The notes below the pieces were generated by a model that saw only the letters and a list, made by a program, of their open reading frames with translations, was not told the DNA's origin and searched no databases. From Candidatus Gastranaerophilales bacterium (GTDB taxonomy: Bacteria > Cyanobacteriota > Vampirovibrionia > Gastranaerophilales > Gastranaerophilaceae): DNA of 62,617 bases. The stretch spans positions 1-62,617 of the forward strand of contig CALUVO010000082.1 of NCBI GenBank assembly GCA_944324245.1, read 5' to 3'. Below, piece after piece: positions 1-8,359 of the stretch; position 1 is the stretch's first letter; the number at the start of each line of letters is the position of its first letter. A program made the position numbers and the translations under genes.

Positions 1-275
1 AGGCTGCTGTAAAAATTGCCTCAAAACACAACTGTTTCTAATCAAGGTTACAACAGGGGCGTGCCGCCCCCGTACCCCCTGCTGTTTATTAAAAAACTTT
101 TTAATTTCATATAATAAATATTATCAACATATTAAATCTGTCATCGAATTACGTAACATATACAAGAATGACAAACCTTTTTATAGTATCTGTGAATTTG
201 CTATATAAATCCCACAATATTATCATTACTCCATTTTATTGTTTGATGTAAAATTATAATTACGAGGACTAAGAA
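1..275. other. Leader region upstream of gltX, no gene supported
   Basis: No convincing gene is visible. Positions 53-85 are a GC-rich patch with a GGGGC/GCCCC hairpin (56-70) nested in CAGGGG...CCCCTG (54-59 with 76-81). It stands out from the AT-rich remainder and may be a terminator of an upstream gene or the edge of a GC-rich intergenic repeat. An open frame without a start codon runs from base 2 to about 208, but its composition is not protein-like. GAGG at 264-267 is the ribosome binding site of gltX. Confidence 0.4.
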
Positions 276-1742
276 ATGGAGAATACTATGACTACTTTGA
301 ACGAAGTTAGAGTTAGAATCGCTCCTTCACCGAGCGGTAATTTGCATATAGGTACAGCAAGAACAGCTTTATTTAATTATCTTTTTGCTAAAAAGAATAA
401 CGGCAAATATGTTTTAAGAATTGAAGATACGGATTTGGAACGTTCTTCTCAGGCTTATATAGATAATATCTATGACAGCTTAAAAGCACTCGGGTTAAAC
501 TGGGACGAAGGTCCTGATGTAGGAGGCCCGTACGGCCCTTATCAACAGTCGGAAAGATTTGATATTTATCCTAAATATGCACAAAAACTTATTGATGCAG
601 GTTATGCGTATGAATGTTTCTGCACACAGGAAGAACTGGATGCTGAAAAAGAAGAGTCTATTAAAAACAAAAGACCTCATAAATATTCCGGCAAATGCAG
701 ACATCTTACAGAGGAAGAAAAAGAAAAACTTCGTGCTGAAGGAAGAAAACCTTCAATACGTTTCCATGTTCCAGACGGTGAAACATCATATGATGATATG
801 GTTAAAGGGCATTTGCACTTTGATAATGCCTTAATCGGCGACTTTGTAATCATGAAATCTAACGGAACACCGACATATAACTTTGCGGTTGTAATCGATG
901 ATATGGAAATGAAAATCTCTCATATCATAAGAGGTGAAGACCATATTTCTAACACTGCAAAACAAATTATGATATACAACGCACTTGGCGCAGAAGTGCC
1001 AAAATTCGGACATCTCGGTATGATTCTTGCTCCTGACAGAAGCAAACTTTCTAAAAGACACGGTGCGACAGCGGTATCTGAATTTGTGGAAAAAGGATAT
1101 CTCACAGAAGCTCTTGTAAACTTTGTGGCATTATTAGGCTGGTCTCCTTCTGATGGGCATGAAATCAAAACTCTTGATGAAATTGCAGCAGATTTTAGAA
1201 TCAATGAAGTTTCTTCATCAAACTCTATTTTTGAATACGACAAATTAAACTGGATGAATGGTCAGTATATCAAGAAAATGGATTTAGCAAAACTTACTCA
1301 GCTTGTTAAGCCGTATCTTTCCTGCTATGACCTGAGCGAATACACTGAAAAACAGCTGGAAAGAATTGTCGAAGTAACCAGAGAGCCTATTACAATTCTT
1401 TCTGAACTTACTAATGATACAAAGTATTTCTTTGGCAAAGATGTTGAAATAGAATCCGATGTTCAGGAAAAAATATTAAATGGAGAAGTTGCAAAAAAAG
1501 TTCTCCCGTATGTTATTGAAAATGAACTGGACAAATGGGATTTTGAAGATGAAGAAAAACTCCATGAACAGCTTGCTGATTTAAGAACATATTTTAAAGA
1601 ACAGCATGGTATCAAACCTAAAGAAACTATGTGGGCAATCAGAGCGGCCGTGACAGGCAGGACACACGGTGCCGACATGGTAGCTATTCTTGTACTTCTC
1701 GGCAAAGACAGAGTTGTTTACAGAATTAAAAAAGCTGTATAG
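276..1742 (+). CDS. gltX: Glutamyl-tRNA synthetase
   Basis: This enzyme charges tRNA-Glu (and, in organisms lacking GlnRS, tRNA-Gln) with glutamate in the cytoplasm. The 488-residue length is normal for the bacterial family. The class I signatures are clear: APSPSGNLHIGTARTAL near residues 16-32 with the HIGH-type motif HIGT, and KLSKRHG near residues 256-262 as the KMSKS-type loop. The C-terminal anticodon-binding region is present. The ATG at 276 has GAGG eight bases upstream; a second ATG at 288 is possible but less well placed. The gene converges on the LD-carboxypeptidase gene, whose stop lies 26 bp away. Confidence 0.97.
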   Translation: MENTMTTLNEVRVRIAPSPSGNLHIGTARTALFNYLFAKKNNGKYVLRIEDTDLERSSQAYIDNIYDSLKALGLNWDEGPDVGGPYGPYQQSERFDIYPKYAQKLIDAGYAYECFCTQEELDAEKEESIKNKRPHKYSGKCRHLTEEEKEKLRAEGRKPSIRFHVPDGETSYDDMVKGHLHFDNALIGDFVIMKSNGTPTYNFAVVIDDMEMKISHIIRGEDHISNTAKQIMIYNALGAEVPKFGHLGMILAPDRSKLSKRHGATAVSEFVEKGYLTEALVNFVALLGWSPSDGHEIKTLDEIAADFRINEVSSSNSIFEYDKLNWMNGQYIKKMDLAKLTQLVKPYLSCYDLSEYTEKQLERIVEVTREPITILSELTNDTKYFFGKDVEIESDVQEKILNGEVAKKVLPYVIENELDKWDFEDEEKLHEQLADLRTYFKEQHGIKPKETMWAIRAAVTGRTHGADMVAILVLLGKDRVVYRIKKAV

Positions 1743-1768
1743 TGACAGAAAATATAAATTATCAAAAA

Positions 1769-2662
1769 TTATTTAAACAAAATTTTTGAAATATTAGTAT
1801 CAAAAATAACTTTTTGACCTATAGGAAAAGTAAGTTTTTGTTTTTCATGTCCGAATTGTAAACCCGAAGTAAACGGTATTTTTAAATCCTGTGCCAATTC
1901 TGTCATAAAATCATTAAAGTATTTTTCGTTATCAATATTGCTGAAATTTCCAAGAATTATACCTGAAAGATTATTTTTAAATTTGGAAATATTTAAAAGC
2001 TGGGTAAACATTTTATCTATCTTGTAAACAGGTTCATTCACATCTTCAACTACAAATACAAATTTTTCTTCAGGGATAAAGTCAATCCCGCATAACGACT
2101 GAATAGTAGACAGATTACCACCCCAGAGAATGCCAGATGCAGCTCCGGCATAATATATCTGAGACTTATCAAGACACATTTCTTTGATACCTTGAGTTAG
2201 TGTGTCAAAAAAACTTTCTTCACTATATTTATCAATATCTGCTCCAAAATCAGAATATGCCATAGGGGCATTATATGTCACAAGACCTGTTTTTTTATAA
2301 ATCATTAACTGTAAGGCCGTAATATCAGAATAGCCGCAAAAAATTTTGGGATTATTTTTTATAAGTTCATAATCTATTTTGTCAAGGATTCTTATTGCAC
2401 CATATCCTCCTCTGCAGGATACTATTGCATTTATAGACTTATCTGCAAAAAAATCGTTCAGTGCTTTTGCTCTTATTGCATCTTGTGCACAAAGATAATT
2501 TTTCCGCATTTTTGCTGTATCGGAAATTACTACTCTGTATCCTCTTTTTTCAAACAGCTCTTTTGCTTTTTCTAATCGTGAAAAATCTTTTATATCTCCT
2601 GATACGGAAAGAAATCCAATTGTATCTCCCTTTTTCAATTTTGGTGCAATAATATTATCCAT
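1769..2662 (-). CDS. LD-carboxypeptidase, peptidase family S66 (LdcA/MccF type)
   Basis: The 297-residue protein matches the S66 family, which removes the terminal D-amino acid from murein tetrapeptides (LdcA) or cleaves microcin C (MccF). The family triad can be read: nucleophilic Ser112 in GYSDITA, Glu206 in VVEDVNEP and His272 in QFGHEKQ. There is no signal peptide, so it is a cytoplasmic recycling enzyme. It is transcribed divergently from dnaX, with only about 38 bp between start codons. The sequence does not separate murein recycling from MccF-type detoxification; recycling is the default. Confidence 0.88.
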   Translation of the reverse strand: MDNIIAPKLKKGDTIGFLSVSGDIKDFSRLEKAKELFEKRGYRVVISDTAKMRKNYLCAQDAIRAKALNDFFADKSINAIVSCRGGYGAIRILDKIDYELIKNNPKIFCGYSDITALQLMIYKKTGLVTYNAPMAYSDFGADIDKYSEESFFDTLTQGIKEMCLDKSQIYYAGAASGILWGGNLSTIQSLCGIDFIPEEKFVFVVEDVNEPVYKIDKMFTQLLNISKFKNNLSGIILGNFSNIDNEKYFNDFMTELAQDLKIPFTSGLQFGHEKQKLTFPIGQKVIFDTNISKILFK

Positions 2663-2670
2663 AGTATAAT
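2641..2670 (+). promoter_or_regulatory. Possible dnaX promoter
   Basis: TATAAT at 2665-2670 sits about 30 bp before the preferred TTG start, with TTGGTG at 2641-2646 as a weak -35 and an 18-bp spacer. The -35 overlaps the first codons of the divergent carboxypeptidase gene. This is motif matching only. Confidence 0.35.
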
Positions 2671-2700
2671 TATATTATACAGTTGACCTGGAGCAAAGTT

Positions 2701-4545
2701 TTGGCAGAAAGATATTTACCTTTATACAGAAAATACAGACCGCAAACCTTTAAAGACCTAATTGGTCAGGAAAACATCGTAAAGGCTTTGTCAAATGCGA
2801 TTAATTTAAATAAAATTTCGCATGCTTATTTGTTATGCGGTCCGAGAGGAACGGGTAAAACTACTACAGCAAGAATCATCGCAAAATCTCTTAACTGTGC
2901 AAAAGGTCCGACGCTGGAGCCATGCGGAGAGTGTCCGAGCTGCAAAGATATAGCAAACTCTACACCTATTGATGTAATAGAAATTGATGCCGCTTCAAAC
3001 AGAAAAGTAGAAGATGCCAGAAATATTCTGGAAAAAATACAATTTGTTCCTGTTAACGGGCGATACAAAATCTATATAATAGACGAAGTTCATATGCTCA
3101 CAACAGAAGCCTTTAATACTCTGTTAAAAACGCTTGAAGAGCCGCCTGAAAATGTTATCTTTATTCTGGCAACAACAGAACCGCATAAAGTCCTTGATAC
3201 TATTATTTCAAGATGCCAGAGGTTCGATTTTAGAAGAATTACAACACAGGATATAGTTGCAAGATTAAAGTATATTTGCGAACAGGAAAATATAAGCATA
3301 ACAGAAGATGCTCTTTTTACGATAGCAAGAAGTTCTGCAGGCGGTATGAGAGACTCTCTTGCATTGCTTGACCAAATCAGTGTACTTGATGCAGATAAAG
3401 AAATTACGGCTGATGATGTAAATGAAATGCTTGGCCGGTTGTCTTTTGAAACACTTTTTGACCTCAGTTCATCAATTTTAAGCTCTGATACACAGAATGC
3501 AGTAGTTTTGCTGGATAAAATTTACAACAAAGGAAACGAACCCTTTCAGATAATAACAAACCTTATACAGTATTTCAGAAACCTTCTTGTTGTAAAAAAC
3601 AGTGCTGACAGAAACATCGCAGCAGAACTTACACAGTTGAGCGAAGCTCACATATTACAGCTAAAAGAACTATCAGAAAATATCGGATCTGAACAAATTT
3701 TATACACAATCGAACGATTATCTTTTTATTCAAAAGAAATTAAAGACACAACAAACAGATATCTATGGCTGGAATTGTGTATTCTTGAACTTTCTTCAAA
3801 TGTTAAATATGTTTCATACGCACAACTTCTTGAAAGAATTGAAAAACTGGAAGCAAATGTTGTATCAGGTGAAATAAAACCTGCTGCAACAATTCCAAAA
3901 CCGGTTTTTGTAAAACAGGAGACACAAAAGCCGCAAAAAGAAGAACCAACAGCAGAACCGGTGGAAAAAACTATTGCCACACCCCAGATAGAAAAAGCTG
4001 AAACACAAGAAAAACTGGAAGAAAAAACACTTGAACATCCAAAACAAACTGTTCAAACATACAGCGGTGAAGACTTATCCGCCAAATGGCAGGGTATTTT
4101 ACAAAACATCGAAAGCATACCCTCAAGAATGTTTTTCTACAATCTATCAAAACCTGTAGAACTCACTACTGAAGGAATTACAATCTCTTTTGCAAAAGAA
4201 ATATTTGTAAAACAGGCACAGGAATCTTCTAAAAATGCACCTTTAAAAAAAGCAGCAATGAGTTATTTCGGTGTGGAAGACATCAATGTGCACATAAAAC
4301 TTGCTGATGAAAACGATGTGATACCGGTAACAAAGCCGTCAATAGAAAAGCTGGAAAAAAAGCCAGAAATAAAAACAGAAGTTGAAGAAGAAAATGAACA
4401 TCTGCTTCAGGAAACTTTGGGACAAATACCCCAACAAAATAACATTGCGGCTACAGAAAATAAATACCAAGATGATAATACAGAGAATCTTTCCGACCAA
4501 TCGAAAATGGTGATGGAACTTTTCAACGGAAAATACATAGAATAA
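2701..4545 (+). CDS. dnaX: DNA polymerase III clamp loader subunit tau/gamma
   Basis: This is the ATPase of the clamp loader that opens the beta clamp with HolA and HolB, both encoded about 5-7 kb away. From the N-terminus it has LYRKYRPQTF, Walker A GPRGTGKTTT (about 47-56), a four-cysteine zinc module (CGECPSC), the IIDEVHML Walker B and the SRCQRF sensor. A Lys/Glu/Pro-rich linker follows around residues 390-460, then a folded C-terminal domain. I chose TTG at 2701, not the longer TTG at 2683. GGAG at 2690-2693 is 7 bp upstream, and the product then starts MAERYLPLYRKYRP as usual in the family. In-frame slippery A-runs occur late in the gene; see findings. Confidence 0.96.
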   Translation: MAERYLPLYRKYRPQTFKDLIGQENIVKALSNAINLNKISHAYLLCGPRGTGKTTTARIIAKSLNCAKGPTLEPCGECPSCKDIANSTPIDVIEIDAASNRKVEDARNILEKIQFVPVNGRYKIYIIDEVHMLTTEAFNTLLKTLEEPPENVIFILATTEPHKVLDTIISRCQRFDFRRITTQDIVARLKYICEQENISITEDALFTIARSSAGGMRDSLALLDQISVLDADKEITADDVNEMLGRLSFETLFDLSSSILSSDTQNAVVLLDKIYNKGNEPFQIITNLIQYFRNLLVVKNSADRNIAAELTQLSEAHILQLKELSENIGSEQILYTIERLSFYSKEIKDTTNRYLWLELCILELSSNVKYVSYAQLLERIEKLEANVVSGEIKPAATIPKPVFVKQETQKPQKEEPTAEPVEKTIATPQIEKAETQEKLEEKTLEHPKQTVQTYSGEDLSAKWQGILQNIESIPSRMFFYNLSKPVELTTEGITISFAKEIFVKQAQESSKNAPLKKAAMSYFGVEDINVHIKLADENDVIPVTKPSIEKLEKKPEIKTEVEEENEHLLQETLGQIPQQNNIAATENKYQDDNTENLSDQSKMVMELFNGKYIE

Positions 4546-4547
4546 TA

Positions 4548-4578
4548 AAAAAGACCTCTTATTTTAAGAGGTCTTTTT
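4548..4578. terminator. Bidirectional terminator between dnaX and fabF
   Basis: A 13-bp perfect stem (4548-4560 with 4566-4578, core AAGACCTCTT/AAGAGGTCTT) has A-runs on the left and T-runs on the right. It can therefore act as an intrinsic terminator in both directions. It lies exactly between the convergent dnaX and fabF stops. Confidence 0.9.
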
Positions 4579-4591
4579 TATAGTTTTAATA

Positions 4592-5848
4592 CTATCCTTC
4601 ATACTTTTTGAAAAGTATTGAAGCATTGTGACCGCCAAAGCCAAAAGAGTTTGTCAAAGCATATTTTACATCGGCTTTTTGTGCTTTGTGCGGAACATAA
4701 TTTAAGTCAGCGACAGCCTCATCCTGATTATCAAGGTTAATAGTAGGGGGTATAATACCTGTGTTTATAGCTTCTATACAAACAATGGATTCAGCAGCCC
4801 CAGTAGCACCAAGCATATGACCGTGCATAGATTTTGTAGAACTTACTTTTAATTTTTTATTAGTAGTTTGATCACCAAATAACCTTGCTATAGCTTGAGA
4901 TTCTGCTTTATCGCCAAGACCGGTGCTAGTACCGTGAGCATTGACATAATCAACATCTTCAGGTTTTATACCGGCATCTTTTACAGCAAGAGCCATTGCT
5001 CTTTCTGCCCCGGCACCGTCTGGAGCAGGTGCAACAATATCATAAGCATCAGCAGTCTGTCCGTAACCTACGATTTCTGCATAGATTTTTGCTCCGCGTT
5101 TTTTAGCATGTTCAAGTTCTTCTAGAATAAGAACAGCTGCACCTTCTGCCATAATAAAGCCGTCTCTGTCTCTGTCATAAGGACGGGAAGCTTTTTGCGG
5201 TTCATCATTATGTTTTGACAGAGTTCTAGCACTTGTAAATGCCCCTATACCGAGTTTAGTAATCACAGCTTCAGCACCGCCTGCTACTATAACATCAGCA
5301 TCATCCCACTGAATTGAACGAAAAGCATCACCAACTGAATGAGCTGATGTTGCACATGCGGTGACAACTGCTTTATTTACACCTTTTGCACCATGTTTAA
5401 TAGAGATTCTGCCTGCCCCCATATCAGCAATAATCATTGGAACAGTAAACGGAGAACACTTTGTCGGCCCTTTTGCTGTTATAATATCGTGTTGTTTTTC
5501 AAAAGTATCAAATCCGCCGGCAGCAGAACCGACAATAACACCATATCTGTACGGGTCAACATTTTCTCCTGCAACAATACCTGAATCTTTAATAGCCTCA
5601 TCAGCAGCAACCATTGCAAATTGTGTATATCTGTCCATTCTTCTTGATTCTTTAGGATCAAGATATTCTTCAGGTTTAAAATTCTTAACTTCACCGGCAA
5701 TATGTACTGTATGACCTTCCAGTGAAATATTTTCTATTGTAGAAATTCCACTTTTACCTTCTACAAGACTGCTCCAAAATTTTTTCAATCCGACACCAAA
5801 CGGAGAAACAATCCCTAAACCTGTAACAACAACTCTTCTTTTACTCAT
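4592..5848 (-). CDS. fabF: 3-oxoacyl-ACP synthase II
   Basis: This enzyme condenses malonyl-ACP with acyl-ACP in fatty acid elongation. The 418 residues show the condensing-enzyme triad: Cys in TACATSAHS (about 166), His in NAHGTST (about 306) and His in SMHGHMLG (about 341, where SMTGH is the more usual wording). The end GGHNASILFKKYEG is typical of FabF rather than FabB. It lies directly downstream of acpP on the same strand, the common acpP-fabF arrangement, separated by a hairpin that may attenuate transcription. Confidence 0.97.
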   Translation of the reverse strand: MSKRRVVVTGLGIVSPFGVGLKKFWSSLVEGKSGISTIENISLEGHTVHIAGEVKNFKPEEYLDPKESRRMDRYTQFAMVAADEAIKDSGIVAGENVDPYRYGVIVGSAAGGFDTFEKQHDIITAKGPTKCSPFTVPMIIADMGAGRISIKHGAKGVNKAVVTACATSAHSVGDAFRSIQWDDADVIVAGGAEAVITKLGIGAFTSARTLSKHNDEPQKASRPYDRDRDGFIMAEGAAVLILEELEHAKKRGAKIYAEIVGYGQTADAYDIVAPAPDGAGAERAMALAVKDAGIKPEDVDYVNAHGTSTGLGDKAESQAIARLFGDQTTNKKLKVSSTKSMHGHMLGATGAAESIVCIEAINTGIIPPTINLDNQDEAVADLNYVPHKAQKADVKYALTNSFGFGGHNASILFKKYEG

Positions 5849-5907
5849 TATGTAAACCTTTTCTTAAACTCGGACATCGGGTTAAAACCCGTGCTCTTGA
5901 AAAATTA

Positions 5908-5932
5908 CGGGGAGTATTTAACATGCTCCCCG
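5908..5932 (-). terminator. Hairpin between acpP and fabF (attenuator or partial terminator)
   Basis: CGGGGAG (5908-5914) pairs with CTCCCCG (5926-5932) across an 11-base loop. In the acpP transcript it is followed by TAATTTTTC, a modest U-rich tail. A second short inverted repeat, CGGGTT/AACCCG, lies at 5878-5891. These would make acpP mRNA more abundant than fabF mRNA, which is a common arrangement, but that consequence is inferred. Confidence 0.55.
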
Positions 5933-5955
5933 CAAATAAAATTTATAGCTCTAAA

Positions 5956-6189
5956 CTATGAATGTGATTCAATATAGTTTACAGCATCCTGAACTGTAGC
6001 GATTTTTTCAGCTTCTTCATCAGGAATTTCGCAACCGAATTCTTCTTCAAAAGCCATAACCAATTCTACTGTATCAAGTGAATCAGCACCCAAATCAGCT
6101 GTAAAACTTGCTTCGGGAGTAACTAAATTTTCGTCTACACTTAACTGTTCAACCACAACTTTTTTTACTCTCTCAAGAACTGTACTCAT
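5956..6189 (-). CDS. acpP: Acyl carrier protein
   Basis: This 77-residue acidic protein carries growing acyl chains in fatty acid synthesis. Ser37 in [11 protein letters not shown] is the 4'-phosphopantetheine attachment site. The four-helix ACP pattern and length are canonical. The ATG at 6189 is preceded by GAGGA at normal spacing. It heads an acpP-fabF unit with a recognisable promoter upstream, and may also supply the substrate for BioC/BioG encoded just beyond the repeat. Confidence 0.97.
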   Translation of the reverse strand: MSTVLERVKKVVVEQLSVDENLVTPEASFTADLGADSLDTVELVMAFEEEFGCEIPDEEAEKIATVQDAVNYIESHS

Positions 6190-6235
6190 GTTTTTTCATC
6201 CTCATTTAATTAACTACGTATTTTTTTCATTATTT

Positions 6236-6263
6236 ATTATACTATCACAAGATTATTTTGCAA
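6236..6263 (-). promoter_or_regulatory. Sigma70-type promoter of acpP
   Basis: On the minus strand TATAAT occupies 6241-6236 and TTGCAA occupies 6263-6258, with a 16-bp spacer. The -10 lies about 47 bp upstream of the acpP ATG in a very AT-rich context. Confidence 0.6.
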
Positions 6264-6366
6264 ATTTTGTAAAGCGAAAGTAAAGACATTTAACGATTTT
6301 TAACATAGTGTAGATAAAAATACAGCTAATTAAATTATTTATAAAGCTACTTGATATATAATAAAA

Positions 6367-6850
6367 ATTGTCCGAGAAAATTTTGCGATAAGAAGGACTC
6401 CGTTTGATTTGACTAAATGTCAACTCAAAACGGACGGAAAGAGCATTTTTTTGACAAAACGAACACGCACAGCGAAGCGAGCAGTAGTGAGACTGTCCTT
6501 ACGAAGTACCGCAGCGTCTGATTTCAAGACAGCGGAATTCCGGACGGGTGAAACCCGGTGAGCGAGTGCGAAGCTGACGGCAGCGTAGCGTAGTCAGCGA
6601 CAGCAACGAGCGGGAAGGAATTTCAAGACAGCGGAATTCCGGACGGGTGAAACCCGGTGAGCGAGTGCGAAGCTGACGGCAGCGTAGCGTAGTCAGCGGC
6701 AGCAACGAGCGGGAAGGAATTTCAAGACAGCGGAATTCCGGACGGGGCTGACCGAACGAAGAGAGGAAACGCCCCTTGTGAGGGAAAACCACGCTTTTCC
6801 CGAACATCTGATTTCAAGACGCCGGCGGCAACTGCGACACTAGATTAGAT
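6367..6850 (-). repeat. GC-rich intergenic repeat element A (inverted relative to element C)
   Basis: About 484 bp of GC-rich, palindrome-rich, apparently non-coding DNA lies between acpP and bioG. Its two ends recur, reverse complemented, at the ends of element C. Positions 6367-6392 match 47416-47441 at 23 of 26 bases, and 6824-6850 match 47127-47153 at 26 of 27 bases. The inside differs: A has an AT-rich inverted repeat (about 6401-6434), then a 99-bp tandem repeat. It also shares AAGGACTCCG (6393-6402, reverse complement) with element B. The minus-strand frame across it is a repeat artefact. Confidence 0.8.
6521..6747. repeat. Tandem repeat, 99-bp unit, about 2.3 copies
   Basis: Copy 1 (6521-6619) and copy 2 (6620-6718) differ at one base by eye; a partial third copy starts at 6719 and is recognisable to about 6747. 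Each unit begins ATTTCAAGACAGCGG. A further ATTTCAAGAC occurs at 6811. The period is a multiple of three, which keeps a spurious minus-strand reading frame open. The near identity suggests recent duplication. Confidence 0.9.
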
Positions 6851-6879
6851 GATAAAGCACAAATTGGTTTTTAATAACG

Positions 6880-7536
6880 ATGAAAATATATTTGAAAAAA
6901 AATAACAGCAATAATTTAATTTTATTCTTCTGCGGTTGGGGAATGGATGAAAATCCTTTTTCTGTCTTGACAAATGACAGCGATATCTTGTATGTCTATG
7001 ACTACACAAATCCAGATTTTCCGGAATTTGATTTTTCAAAATATAAGAGTGTAAAACTTCTGTCATTTTCGTACGGCGTTTACGCAGGTGCAATTGCAAA
7101 ACTGCCGGAGAATCTAAAATTGGATGAACGTGTCGCAATCAACGGAACACTTATACCAGTAGATGACAAACTGGGTGTACCTGTACGGCAGTTTGAACTT
7201 ACGGAGAAAATGGACTCTGAGTCTGTAGTAAAATTCCGCCAAAGGCTTTTTGGCGGAGAAAAAGCAGAAGAACATTTTGAAATTTTTGAAAGCCATTTAC
7301 CTCACAGAAGTGCCAAAAGCTGTACAGAAGAACTTTTGGGGATGAAAAAATATGTTCCTCAAATCGCTGCACATCAAAAGACTTTTGATAAAATATACGT
7401 TGCAAAATATGACAGATGTGTACCGACTCGCAATCAGCTGAATTTCTGGCAAAATGCCAGTGTTAATAATATAATAAAGCTTGAGACAGGGCATTTCCCG
7501 TTCTACAATTATGAAAAGCTTGAAGATTTATTATGA
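6880..7536 (+). CDS. bioG: Pimeloyl-ACP methyl ester esterase, BioG family
   Basis: The 218-residue protein matches the BioG (DUF452) family, which hydrolyses pimeloyl-ACP methyl ester to release pimeloyl-ACP for biotin ring synthesis. The family opening FFCGWGMDENPF is present, the nucleophile is Ser64 in SFSYGVYAG, and the catalytic His205 lies in ETGHFPF near the C-terminus. Its stop overlaps the start of bioC by four bases (ATGA), implying translational coupling. No bioF, bioA, bioD or bioB is in the window. The ATG at 6880 has only a weak ribosome binding site. Confidence 0.85.
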   Translation: MKIYLKKNNSNNLILFFCGWGMDENPFSVLTNDSDILYVYDYTNPDFPEFDFSKYKSVKLLSFSYGVYAGAIAKLPENLKLDERVAINGTLIPVDDKLGVPVRQFELTEKMDSESVVKFRQRLFGGEKAEEHFEIFESHLPHRSAKSCTEELLGMKKYVPQIAAHQKTFDKIYVAKYDRCVPTRNQLNFWQNASVNNIIKLETGHFPFYNYEKLEDLL

Positions 7537-8279
7537 TAAATAAAGACCTTGTAAAATTCAGATTTAAAAAAAGTATTGCCACTTATGACAGCTCTGCCGT
7601 GATTCAAAAGGAAATGGCACACCGTCTTGTTGACAAAATTCTTGAATATTGCGGAAAAAATTTTGATAAGGTATTTGAATTCGGCGTTGGTACAGGATTT
7701 TTGTCAAAAAATATTTTGAATGAGATAAGTTTTAAAGAATACTATGCAAACGATATTATAGAAGAATCCGAATTTTGTATAAGAAATATCATTAAAAATG
7801 TAAAATTTTTACCCGGTGATATTGAAAAAATAAACATCAAAGAGAATTTTGACCTTATTCTCTCTAATGCAGTAATGCAATGGATATACAATATAGACGA
7901 ACTTTTGTTGAAAATAAAAAATAACTTGAAAGCAGACGGATATTTTACATTTACAACTTTTGGCGAAAGAAATTTTGAAGAAATAAGACAGACTACAGGT
8001 GTAACGCTTAATTATTTAAAACCAGAGACACTAAAAGCAAAATGCGAAAACTTTTTCGAAATTGTTAATTTTGAAGAAAATCTTGAAACGCTTTATTTTG
8101 ATACGCCTTTAGAAGTTCTTAAACACATAAAATATTCCGGTACAAACGGTATCAAAACCTTAAACTGGACTGTTTCAAAACTAAAAGCTTTTGAAGAATA
8201 CTACCGACAAAATTTTTCGTCAGGAAATAAGGTTACATTGACTTATAACCCTGTCTATGCGGTTTTAAAAATAAAATAA
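7533..8279 (+). CDS. bioC: Malonyl-ACP O-methyltransferase
   Basis: BioC methylates malonyl-ACP so that the fatty acid synthase can build pimeloyl-ACP methyl ester. The 248-residue class I methyltransferase has the SAM-binding motif FEFGVGTGF (about 48-56) and SNAVMQWI, a typical BioC motif IV/post-motif region. Coupling with bioG makes the assignment more secure than the methyltransferase fold alone would. The pair supplies the early, fatty-acid-dependent half of biotin synthesis. Confidence 0.87.
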   Translation: MINKDLVKFRFKKSIATYDSSAVIQKEMAHRLVDKILEYCGKNFDKVFEFGVGTGFLSKNILNEISFKEYYANDIIEESEFCIRNIIKNVKFLPGDIEKINIKENFDLILSNAVMQWIYNIDELLLKIKNNLKADGYFTFTTFGERNFEEIRQTTGVTLNYLKPETLKAKCENFFEIVNFEENLETLYFDTPLEVLKHIKYSGTNGIKTLNWTVSKLKAFEEYYRQNFSSGNKVTLTYNPVYAVLKIK

Positions 8280-8359
8280 AATAAAATAAATAAATGATTT
8301 GTTAATTCTATATGTAATGTAGAATTTATTGTTATTTAATTTATCAGATGGAGTCTCAC

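Noticed and set aside
2683..2700. Upstream TTG as the dnaX start
   Set aside because: TTG 2701 has a Shine-Dalgarno sequence at good spacing and gives the usual family N-terminus.
6521..6747. CRISPR-like repeat array
   Set aside because: The repeats are directly tandem, 99 bp long, and have no unique spacers or cas genes.
6499..6807. Minus-strand ORF of 102 residues with 33-residue repeats
   Set aside because: It is produced by the 99-bp tandem repeat, whose period is a multiple of three. The residues are Arg/Ser/Leu/Pro-rich and low-complexity, and no good ribosome binding site is seen.
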